A stretch of 7,457 bases of DNA, taken from an uncultured Synechococcus sp. (GTDB lineage Bacteria > Cyanobacteriota > Cyanobacteriia > PCC-6307 > Cyanobiaceae). The DNA lies in assembly GCA_913040905.1 (NCBI GenBank), contig CAJWIC010000061.1, forward strand, positions 1 through 7,457, written 5' to 3'. The position numbers and the translations under genes are program-made. The notes beneath the pieces were generated by a model, which saw nothing but the letters and a program-made list of their open reading frames with translations, searched no databases and was not told the origin of the DNA. Position 1 is the stretch's first letter. Each line of letters starts with the position of its first letter. Shown here in pieces: positions 1 through 5,271 of the stretch.

Positions 1-118
1 TCATCACAAGACGAATAAAGGCTCTTCAAGGAGCTTGAGCACCAGGGTTGCTTCGGGGTGGCGTTGAAGGGCCCTGCCCCCAGAATTCCTGTCGCTGACT
101 GGAATGAAGTCACTTGAC
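1..118. other. Non-coding flank downstream of the response regulator
   Basis: This stretch lies after the stop codon of the minus-strand response regulator and reaches the window edge. No convincing gene is contained in it. On the minus strand the last bases read GTGATGA (7 to 1), so a further minus-strand gene could begin at position 7 or 4 and run off the left edge, but there is too little sequence to judge. A weak GCTC/GAGC hairpin followed by a T-rich run (about 15-40, minus strand) is too short to call a terminator. Confidence 0.4.
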
Positions 119-898
119 TCAGCTGGCCGGCAGGTTATCCAGGCTGAAGCGGTACCCCCGCTGACGCACGGTGGTGATCCCACCCCCCTCGCCGAGGCCA
201 GCTTGTTCCAACTTGCGGCGCAGGGTCAGCACCTGGGTGTCCACGGAGCGTGGGCCGCCACTGAAGGGAGGCCAGGCCATGCGCAGCAGCTCCTGGCGGC
301 TGCGGACCAGCCCAGGCGGCATCAAGAGTGCACAAAGCAGAGCGAATTCCCGAGGGCTGAGTTCCACAGGCTGGTCTCGCAGGGTGACCTGCCGCAGGAG
401 GAGATGCACTTCGAGTGGGCCCACCGTGACCCGTTCCTGCAGACCGTTATGCCCCCGCTTGAGCAAGGTGCGGCAACGGGCAGCTAATTCCTCGAGGCCA
501 AATGGTTTTCGCAGAACGTCATCGGCACCGTCATCCAGCAATCCCACCACCGGATCGGCACCACTACGGGCTGTCAACACGATCACAGGACAACGCAATT
601 GATCAGCGAGACGGAGGGCGGAACCCTGTTCGAGAATCTCAGCACTGACCAGAAGATCAGGAGACTGTTCCTGGCAGAGTTCAAGCGCTTCGGCCGCCAT
701 TCCGACAGCTGCGGTGAGGTGACCATCCTGGCGGAGCCGTTGAACAAGGACGGTACGCAGGGTGGGATGTGGCTCCACGACGAGAACTCTGGATGGCTCC
801 TGACCGGTGCCGGACTGGGGCTGGGTCAGCGGATCAGCGCTGGGAGCACTGGGTTCAGCTGTCAGGTCGCGTGGTGTGGAGGTCACTGATTTGTTCAA
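119..898 (-). CDS. OmpR/PhoB-family response regulator with aspartate-less receiver
   Basis: This is a 259-residue two-domain transcription factor. A Pro/Ser/Thr-rich N-terminal tail (1-36) precedes a receiver domain (about 37-148) and an OmpR-type winged helix (about 157-254). The winged helix is well kept: ELSPREFALL around 179, the recognition helix RSVDTQVLTLRRKLE at 217-231 and the wing TTVRQRGYRF at 242-251. The receiver is degenerate. The usual acidic pair is E42-P43, and the phosphoacceptor position, in the strand DLLVSAEIL (81-89), is A86 with E87 beside it. The conserved T109 and K131 (RKPF) remain, and about seven residues are missing between strands 3 and 4. DNA binding is therefore expected, but ordinary phosphorylation is not. 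The start is uncertain: the frame opens with TTG at 898, GTG at 886 is an alternative, and no ATG precedes the receiver. No histidine kinase is adjacent. Target genes are unknown. Confidence 0.9.
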   Translation of the reverse strand: MNKSVTSTPRDLTAEPSAPSADPLTQPQSGTGQEPSRVLVVEPHPTLRTVLVQRLRQDGHLTAAVGMAAEALELCQEQSPDLLVSAEILEQGSALRLADQLRCPVIVLTARSGADPVVGLLDDGADDVLRKPFGLEELAARCRTLLKRGHNGLQERVTVGPLEVHLLLRQVTLRDQPVELSPREFALLCALLMPPGLVRSRQELLRMAWPPFSGGPRSVDTQVLTLRRKLEQAGLGEGGGITTVRQRGYRFSLDNLPAS

Positions 899-963
899 CG
901 CGCCACTACGCTAAGCGGAAAAACCTGTCCCGCTGGTAGCAGAGGCAGCTGTCTTCTCAACCG
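899..963. promoter_or_regulatory. Divergent intergenic region
   Basis: This 65-base gap separates the minus-strand response regulator from the plus-strand DUF6761-like gene, so promoters for both should lie in or near it. I found no convincing -35/-10 pair, no NtcA-type GTA-N8-TAC site and no paired HLR1-type repeat. The call rests on gene orientation only. Confidence 0.4.
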
Positions 964-1236
964 ATGACGTCCCTTGACGACCCGGAATCCATCCGTCACT
1001 TCCAATCACTCTGTGATGCCTGCCAGGAACTGACGACGCGGTATCACTCTCCCTCTGAACTGAGGCTTTACGCTGATGGATATCTCCATGCTTTGCGTCG
1101 CTGCGGCAGCCTGGATCCCCGTCAGCAGCACCGGTTGGAGCAACTGATCGACCGTTGGATCATGGATCCCTCCAGCTTCATCGGCCCCGACGGGGACGCC
1201 AGCACGTTGTATCTGCGACGCCCCCAGGGTTTTTGA
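964..1236 (+). CDS. Small conserved cyanobacterial protein, DUF6761-like
   Basis: This 90-residue soluble protein has no signal peptide or membrane segment. Its layout resembles small cyanobacterial proteins grouped as DUF6761, as I remember them: an N-terminal helix starting DPESIRHFQSL, a middle helix with ELRLYADGYLHALRR (about 53-67), then a helix ending in WIMDPSSF (166-like family motif, here about 86 bases from the end). No catalytic motif is visible and the function is unknown. It starts at ATG 964, 66 bases from the divergent response regulator start, and its stop codon lies one base from the stop of the convergent glutaredoxin gene. The family name is from memory; that it is a real gene is much surer than the name. 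Confidence 0.8.
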   Translation: MTSLDDPESIRHFQSLCDACQELTTRYHSPSELRLYADGYLHALRRCGSLDPRQQHRLEQLIDRWIMDPSSFIGPDGDASTLYLRRPQGF

Positions 1237-1237
1237 A

Positions 1238-1561
1238 TCAGCTCGCGAGAGCGATCTCGAGCTTCTCCTTCAATTCTCCGGCGTTGTACATCTCGATCAG
1301 GATGTCGGAACCTCCGATGAATTCCCCGTTCACATAAACCTGGGGGATCGTCGGCCAACTTGAGAATTCCTTGATCCCCTGTCGGATCTCCATATCAGAG
1401 AGAACATCGAAGGTTTCAAAGCTGACGCCGAGCGAGTGCAGGATCTGAACCACATTGTTCGAGAAGCCGCACTGGGGCATCAACTTGCTGCCCTTCATGA
1501 ACACGAAGATCGGGCTGGAGCCGATCAGAGCCTCAATGCGGGAGCGGGTGGAGTCGTCCAT
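1238..1561 (-). CDS. Monothiol CGFS-type glutaredoxin (Grx3/Grx4 class)
   Basis: This 107-residue protein has the usual length of single-domain monothiol glutaredoxins. The active site is CGFS with C31 as the only catalytic thiol, preceded by FMKGSK (21-26), where K23 is the usual glutathione contact. WPTIPQVYVNGEFIGGSDI (69-87) supplies the cis-proline TIP motif and the GGSD glutathione-binding turn. Proteins of this class carry a glutathione-ligated [2Fe-2S] cluster as dimers or with BolA, and serve in Fe-S delivery and iron sensing rather than as disulfide reductases. The bolA gene lies 8 bases upstream, which strongly supports that role. Start is ATG at 1561. The gene ends tail-to-tail with the DUF6761-like gene. 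Cyanobacterial members are often called grxC or grxD inconsistently, so I leave the symbol blank. Confidence 0.96.
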   Translation of the reverse strand: MDDSTRSRIEALIGSSPIFVFMKGSKLMPQCGFSNNVVQILHSLGVSFETFDVLSDMEIRQGIKEFSSWPTIPQVYVNGEFIGGSDILIEMYNAGELKEKLEIALAS

Positions 1562-1569
1562 GGGATGTG

Positions 1570-1818
1570 TCAGGGGCGGTTGGAATCTGTCGGGATGGCG
1601 GTGGATAAAGCCAGGGCGTGGATCGCTTCACTGGCCAGTTCCTGCTGCAATGCGCCGTAGACCAGCTGGTGCTGGCGGATCCTGGAGAGACCTTGAAAAG
1701 CCTCGGACACCACACTCACCTGAAGGTGATCACCACCACCGGTGAGGTCTTCAACGGTCACCTTGGCATCGGGGATGGAGCGCTGAATGGCGGCTTCAAC
1801 GGCGTCCGGTTGAACCAT
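1570..1818 (-). CDS. bolA: BolA family protein
   Basis: This 82-residue protein covers the whole small BolA fold. The diagnostic stretch [17 protein letters not shown] (41-57) and the C-terminal IHALAL (66-71) with the near-invariant H67 are both present. The variable loop reads GGGDHL (27-32), so H31 is a candidate second cluster ligand, as in the histidine-loop BolA subtype. BolA proteins form heterodimers with CGFS glutaredoxins and share a [2Fe-2S] cluster with them. Here the glutaredoxin gene follows after 8 bases on the same strand, so the two are almost certainly co-transcribed. The start is ATG at 1818; the upstream gene ends 51 bases away. A direct DNA-binding role, reported for some bacterial BolAs, cannot be judged from this sequence. 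Confidence 0.95.
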   Translation of the reverse strand: MVQPDAVEAAIQRSIPDAKVTVEDLTGGGDHLQVSVVSEAFQGLSRIRQHQLVYGALQQELASEAIHALALSTAIPTDSNRP

Positions 1819-1869
1819 GGGGATTGAAGACCTGTTGGAAGCGATGCTGACAGAAGGGGTTCGCAGCTG

Positions 1870-2400
1870 TCAGCTGCCCGCAGGAGCGGCCCCTTTGAAT
1901 TCAGTGTCCACAAATCCAAGTTCCAGCAGGCTTTGGTACGCCTTGCGGCCCTGGGGCTGAGCCGGCGTCATCAGCTTGACCACTTCCACCAGCACGGGAA
2001 CAGCAACTTCCGGTTGATTCTGACGGCGGAACAGAGCAGCGAGACGCAGGTTTGTCTCGGCCAGGAGTCCGAGGGCTTCGCGCCCTTTGGTGTCCATTTC
2101 GCGGGGAATGCGGGCGTCGAGTCCGCGGAAGGCGCCGCTTAGGTCGCGGTAGAAAGCCAGAAGCTGCTTGGAGGCTTTGCGGGCGTTGTCGTACTCCTGA
2201 CGTGCCTTGGCGAGATCGCCGGCGGCGGCCGCAGCATCGCCTCTGTTGATCATTGCTTGCACAGCCGCTGGATTGAATCCATCAGTCTTTTGCGCCAGCA
2301 CACGATCGTTGGACGCGGACTGTTGAGCCACCACCGGCATGCCAGCCAGGCCCAGGCTCGCCACCAGGGCCGTGGCCGAGAGCAAGGAACGACAACCCAT
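1870..2400 (-). CDS. Exported helical protein, TPR-like, function unknown
   Basis: The chosen start gives 176 residues, beginning MGCRSLLSATALV. The first 25 residues look like a Sec signal peptide: short basic start, hydrophobic core to about residue 20, and a VVA-QQ cleavage site after A25. The mature part is almost entirely helical and Ala-rich. It contains TPR-like helices (INRGDAAAAAGDLAKARQEY at about 46-65, and an LAALFRRQNQPEVAVPVL helix pair near 115-135), suggesting a periplasmic or thylakoid-lumen scaffold. There is no lipobox and no enzyme motif. The frame stays open to position 2535, but that longer form would bury the signal peptide and overlap the acyltransferase by 107 bases, so ATG 2400 is preferred. 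It lies 28 bases after the acyltransferase stop and 51 before bolA. I do not recognise the family. Confidence 0.8.
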   Translation of the reverse strand: MGCRSLLSATALVASLGLAGMPVVAQQSASNDRVLAQKTDGFNPAAVQAMINRGDAAAAAGDLAKARQEYDNARKASKQLLAFYRDLSGAFRGLDARIPREMDTKGREALGLLAETNLRLAALFRRQNQPEVAVPVLVEVVKLMTPAQPQGRKAYQSLLELGFVDTEFKGAAPAGS

Positions 2401-2428
2401 GGGGCAACGATGTTTGTAGACGCGGACT

Positions 2429-3142
2429 TTAAAAGGACTCCAAAGGCCTGCCCACTGCTGCACGGGCCGCTTGTTCAGCCGTATGCATCGCCTGAGCCAG
2501 GTCCTGATTGAACCGCAATGCGGTCTCCCGTCCACCTGCTGTTGGCACGGTCATCGGTTCTCCAAAGCAGAGCGCTGCTCTGCTGAGGGGCCGAGGTGGT
2601 GCCTGGCCGTAACCAATGCCAACGGGAATCACCGGAACGTTCAGCCCCTGCCGCTGCGCCAGCTGCACCAGACGAACGAGTCCCTGATGCAGTCGGATCG
2701 GTCGATCCGTGCGCTGGATCTGGCCCTCCGGGAAGACCACGAGTTGCTGACCAGCCGTGAGCAGGTCGATGGCCAACCGCAGGGTGGTCATCGAAGGACG
2801 CCGCTGATTCACCGGAAAACAGCCGAGCCGCTGCAGGAACCAACCCTGCAGGCCACGCATCTCGGTGGTCGTCACCATGAAACGGCAATCCCGACCCGTG
2901 ACCCGGCGACCCGCTGCCATCGGCAGCATCAGGGCATCCCAGCGAGCTCGATGGGTGGGAGCCAGCACCACGGGGCCGGCGTGGGGCAGATGCTGCGGAT
3001 TCAGCACCAGCTGCTGACGGAACTGAAGCTTTAATGCGATGTCCTGGGTGACCAGCATCGCCAGAGGAGCCCAGCGAGGGTCGATGCCCACCTGCAGCGC
3101 GGATTCACGGTTCACCACGGCCGCTGACAACAGGCTGAGCAT
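2429..3142 (-). CDS. PlsC-type 1-acylglycerol-3-phosphate acyltransferase-like protein
   Basis: This 237-residue protein has the glycerophospholipid acyltransferase blocks in order. Block I is THRARWD, with the HX4D catalytic pair H64 and D69. Block II is GCFPVNQRR (107-115). Block III is the FPEG motif (137-140), with E139 contacting the glycerol phosphate. Block IV is [10 protein letters not shown] (169-178). Family members move acyl groups from acyl-ACP or acyl-CoA to lysophosphatidate or related acceptors at the membrane. The exact acceptor cannot be told, since several paralogues of this type occur in cyanobacteria. There is no strong transmembrane helix, so peripheral membrane association is likely. 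The start is ATG at 3142. It is the first gene of a minus-strand run with the exported protein, bolA and glutaredoxin, and is divergent from pdxJ. Confidence 0.92.
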   Translation of the reverse strand: MLSLLSAAVVNRESALQVGIDPRWAPLAMLVTQDIALKLQFRQQLVLNPQHLPHAGPVVLAPTHRARWDALMLPMAAGRRVTGRDCRFMVTTTEMRGLQGWFLQRLGCFPVNQRRPSMTTLRLAIDLLTAGQQLVVFPEGQIQRTDRPIRLHQGLVRLVQLAQRQGLNVPVIPVGIGYGQAPPRPLSRAALCFGEPMTVPTAGGRETALRFNQDLAQAMHTAEQAARAAVGRPLESF

Positions 3143-3209
3143 TCATTGGAGAAAGCCGAACCTAAAGCCAAGTTCGCCCTGCATAGGATCAGCTCAGACA
3201 GACGTGGGT
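3143..3209. promoter_or_regulatory. Divergent intergenic region between acyltransferase and pdxJ
   Basis: This 67-base gap must serve two divergent transcription units. On the plus strand TAGGAT at 3184-3189 is a possible -10 element (four of six matches) about 20 bases before the pdxJ ATG, but no good -35 sits at the right spacing. On the minus strand no clear promoter stands out. The region call rests on gene layout; the -10 is weak. Confidence 0.4.
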
Positions 3210-3959
3210 ATGGCCAGTCTCGGGGTCAACATCGACCACATCGCCAACATTCGCCAGGCCCGCCGGACGGTGGAACCGGATCCTGTGCCCTTTGCCATGC
3301 TGGCGGAACTCGGTGGTGCAGATGGCATCACCGTTCATCTCCGGGAGGATCGCCGCCACATCCAGGATCGTGATGTGGAGCTGTTGCGTCAGACGGTGCG
3401 CTCCCGCTTGAACCTGGAGATGGCTGCCACCCAGGACATGGTGGAGATTGCTCTTGCCGTCGGTCCGGACATGGTCACCCTTGTGCCGGAAAAGCGAGAG
3501 GAGGTCACCACCGAGGGAGGACTGGATGTGGCCGCCCAGCTGACCGTGCTGACCCCCATGGTGGACCGGCTGCAGCAGAAGGGAATCCCTGTCAGCCTGT
3601 TTGTCGACCCTGAAACCAGTCAGCTCGAGGCCTGCCGCAGCAGCGGCGCCCGCTGGGTGGAACTGCATACCGGCACCTATGCCGATGCATCCTGGGCGGA
3701 CCAGCCAGTCGAGCTGGCTCGCATCACAGAGGGTGCCGCCACAGCTCGCCATCTGGGCCTTCGGGTGAATGCCGGCCACGGGCTCACGTATCAGAACGTT
3801 GAGCCGATTGCGGCGATCCCAGGGATGGAGGAATTGAACATCGGCCACACGATCGTCGCCCGTGCTGTTGCCGTCGGTCTGCAACAGGCGGTGCGCGAGA
3901 TGAAGGCCTTGATCCAGAATCCCCGACTGGATCCCCTGTTCGGACAAGCGCTCGGATGA
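3210..3959 (+). CDS. pdxJ: Pyridoxine 5'-phosphate synthase PdxJ
   Basis: PdxJ joins 1-deoxy-D-xylulose 5-phosphate with 3-amino-2-oxopropyl phosphate to make pyridoxine 5'-phosphate, the last ring-forming step of the DXP-dependent vitamin B6 pathway. It is a cytosolic TIM barrel that assembles as an octamer. The 249 residues match the family length. Visible motifs are [17 protein letters not shown] (4-20), [11 protein letters not shown] (41-51) with active-site H43 and R45, NLEMAAT (68-74) with catalytic E70, [13 protein letters not shown] (92-104), NAGHGL (187-192) with H190, and the phosphate-binding [10 protein letters not shown] (210-219). ATG 3210 fits the usual N-terminus; GTG at 3204 would add two residues, and the frame is open further upstream to 3039, but that would overlap the acyltransferase. 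Its stop overlaps the ycf54 start (ATGA). Confidence 0.98.
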   Translation: MASLGVNIDHIANIRQARRTVEPDPVPFAMLAELGGADGITVHLREDRRHIQDRDVELLRQTVRSRLNLEMAATQDMVEIALAVGPDMVTLVPEKREEVTTEGGLDVAAQLTVLTPMVDRLQQKGIPVSLFVDPETSQLEACRSSGARWVELHTGTYADASWADQPVELARITEGAATARHLGLRVNAGHGLTYQNVEPIAAIPGMEELNIGHTIVARAVAVGLQQAVREMKALIQNPRLDPLFGQALG

Positions 3960-4279
3960 CTGCTTTTCACTTCGTTGCTGCCAGCGAGCGATTTCTGACC
4001 GTGGAAGAACCGTTGGAGGAAGTGCTGCGGGAACGTCGGCGCAACTACGCGGAGAACAACAAAACGATTGATTTCTGGCTGGTACGGCAGCCAGCCTTTC
4101 TGGAGACCAAGGAGCTGAGTGCCATCAACAGCCGGCTGCCGAAACCGGCGGCCGCTGTGGTCTCCACCGATCCCACCTTCATCACCTTTCTGAAACTGCG
4201 TCTGGAGTACGTCGTTGAAGGACACTTCGAGGCTCCTTCCGCCGCGATTCCTGATGCCCTCACCAGCACCGCTGCATGA
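3956..4279 (+). CDS. ycf54: Ycf54, accessory subunit of the oxygen-dependent Mg-protoporphyrin ester cyclase
   Basis: This 107-residue protein closely matches Ycf54 of other cyanobacteria and chloroplasts, which is usually 105-110 residues. Shared signatures are the opening [21 protein letters not shown] (with FL-EEP-EEVL, 5-24), [19 protein letters not shown] (25-43), QPAFLE (45-50), [23 protein letters not shown] (63-85) and EGHFEAPS (87-94). Ycf54 has no catalytic site of its own. It binds AcsF (CycI), the di-iron cyclase that closes the fifth ring of chlorophyll, and is needed for its build-up and activity at the membrane. Protein databases often label it MgPME-cyclase complex family protein. 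The start ATG 3956 overlaps the pdxJ stop by four bases, and its own stop overlaps the next gene start in the same way, so all three are probably one message. Confidence 0.96.
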   Translation: MTAFHFVAASERFLTVEEPLEEVLRERRRNYAENNKTIDFWLVRQPAFLETKELSAINSRLPKPAAAVVSTDPTFITFLKLRLEYVVEGHFEAPSAAIPDALTSTAA

Positions 4280-4587
4280 ACCGGCAATCACTCCCTGTGG
4301 CGCAGAGGATCGCTCTGCTGGTGAAGGCCCTCGACGGTGCTGAAAAGACCAATCAAGCGCTCGCGACCTGCGCGGACGGTGAGGCCATGGTGGACATTCT
4401 TCTGGGTGCTTCCGCCAAGCTCGGCCTGGGGTTGACCCGGCGCGATCTGATGGAAACCCCGCCGATCCGTGACTGGATCTGGTTCAAAAGCAACGATCCT
4501 CTGGTGACGGTGGGTGATGCCAAACCCCGTTACCGCCAGGAGTCCAGTGATGACAAGCCGCGTCGCAAGTTTCTGGGTCTGTTCTGA
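4276..4587 (+). CDS. Small conserved hypothetical protein, weakly Nif11-like
   Basis: This 103-residue protein has no signal peptide or membrane helix. Residues about 8-60 form two or three helices. The run ALATCADGEAMVDILLGASA (28-47), followed by KLGLGLTRRDLMETPP, weakly recalls the Nif11 helical domain, in which a helix and a glycine-containing turn precede a second helix. The match is by eye only. After it comes an unusual aromatic stretch, RDWIWFKSNDP (65-75), and a basic tail ending PRRKFLGLF. There is no GG cleavage motif or cysteine-rich core, so it does not look like a peptide precursor. ATG 4276 overlaps the ycf54 stop by ATGA, which argues that it is translated and possibly linked to the same process. 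A role cannot be assigned. Confidence 0.75.
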   Translation: MNRQSLPVAQRIALLVKALDGAEKTNQALATCADGEAMVDILLGASAKLGLGLTRRDLMETPPIRDWIWFKSNDPLVTVGDAKPRYRQESSDDKPRRKFLGLF

Positions 4588-4635
4588 CAGCCCGAAACCT
4601 GTTGATCCAGACTTCTCATCACTCACGCTGATCTT

Positions 4636-5271
4636 GTGCAAGCCACGCGTCTGCGCCACTGGGTGATCGGTGATGTGCACGGATGTCATGCCTCGCTTCT
4701 CAAGCTGTTGGCGCTGCTGCCAACGCGGGACCATCTGGTCTTCTGTGGCGATGTGATCCGCCGCGATGGGGTGATCGAGGCCAGCATGCACCTGGTCTGG
4801 GACCTGGTGTGTTTCGGACGAGCAACGTGGTTACGGGGCAATCACGAACAGGCTCTGCTCGATGCTCTTCAGGCGGGTGATGGCTCAGGCACAGCCCTGA
4901 GCCATCAGTGGCTGCATCGACTGAACCAGCTGCCGCTGCTTTACCGCGCCGACGGCTGGTGTGCGACCCATGCTGGGTTTAACAGTGCCGGTGAGCCGGA
5001 TCTCTCGATTCGCGAGCCGTTCTGGGAGACCTACGACGGACGCCACGGCCGCGTCGTGATCGGCCATACGCCGCGACCTGCGGTGGAACGTCATCAGCGG
5101 ATTGTCCTGATCGACACCGGAGCGGTTTACGGCGGCCTGCTGTCGGCCTACTGCCCGGAAACCGATGCAGTGGTGCAGGTGCAGGGGCAGCGAAGCCAGG
5201 AGCCGTTCCCAAGATCAGCCGATCTGGATCGGGTGCCAGCCCTGTTGAGCGGAGACGAGATCACTTGCTGA
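4636..5271 (+). CDS. Metallophosphoesterase of the protein phosphatase (calcineurin-like) superfamily
   Basis: This 211-residue protein carries the two-metal phosphoesterase motifs: GDVHG (12-16; D13, H15), GD (38-39), GNHE (68-71; N69, H70), THAG (111-114; H112) and GHTP (143-146; H144). That set fits PPP-type serine/threonine phosphatases and their relatives, the bis(5'-nucleosyl)-tetraphosphatases; the substrate cannot be told. One oddity is that the usual GDxVDRG reads GDVIRRDG (38-45). The phosphate-binding arginine is kept as R43, but the aspartate that normally pairs with the GNHE histidine is R42. The start is GTG 4636, just before the strand leading into RHWVIGDVHG; no ATG fits. It follows the small hypothetical gene after 48 bases and overlaps recC by 7 bases, so it is probably co-expressed with recC. 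Confidence 0.9.
   Translation: MQATRLRHWVIGDVHGCHASLLKLLALLPTRDHLVFCGDVIRRDGVIEASMHLVWDLVCFGRATWLRGNHEQALLDALQAGDGSGTALSHQWLHRLNQLPLLYRADGWCATHAGFNSAGEPDLSIREPFWETYDGRHGRVVIGHTPRPAVERHQRIVLIDTGAVYGGLLSAYCPETDAVVQVQGQRSQEPFPRSADLDRVPALLSGDEITC

Noticed and set aside
4..120. Protein-like minus-strand reading frame ending in two TGA codons at the left edge (ending LLEEPLFVL)
   Set aside because: The short frame looks amphipathic, but it has no ATG, GTG or TTG start at a sensible place and would have to overlap the response regulator end. It was not called a gene.
1240..1263. Palindromic stretch AGCTCG ... CGAGCT as a transcription terminator
   Set aside because: It lies wholly inside glutaredoxin codons and no T-run follows it on either strand.
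2401..2535. Longer N-terminus for the exported protein, starting at 2535
   Set aside because: It would place 45 basic residues before a good signal peptide and overlap the acyltransferase by 107 bases.
2471..3034. Plus-strand open frame of about 187 codons opposite the acyltransferase
   Set aside because: It is His/Gln/Arg-rich with no recognisable domain; the minus strand has the HX4D and FPEG acyltransferase motifs.
3189..3947. Minus-strand open frame of about 252 codons opposite pdxJ
   Set aside because: It mirrors pdxJ exactly, has His/Gln/Gly-rich composition and no family motif, while the plus strand carries all PdxJ active-site motifs.
4588..4635. Promoter ahead of the phosphoesterase gene (TTGATC at 4602-4607 as -35)
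   Set aside because: At the right spacing the -10 position reads ACGCTG, which is a poor match, so an independent promoter is not supported.
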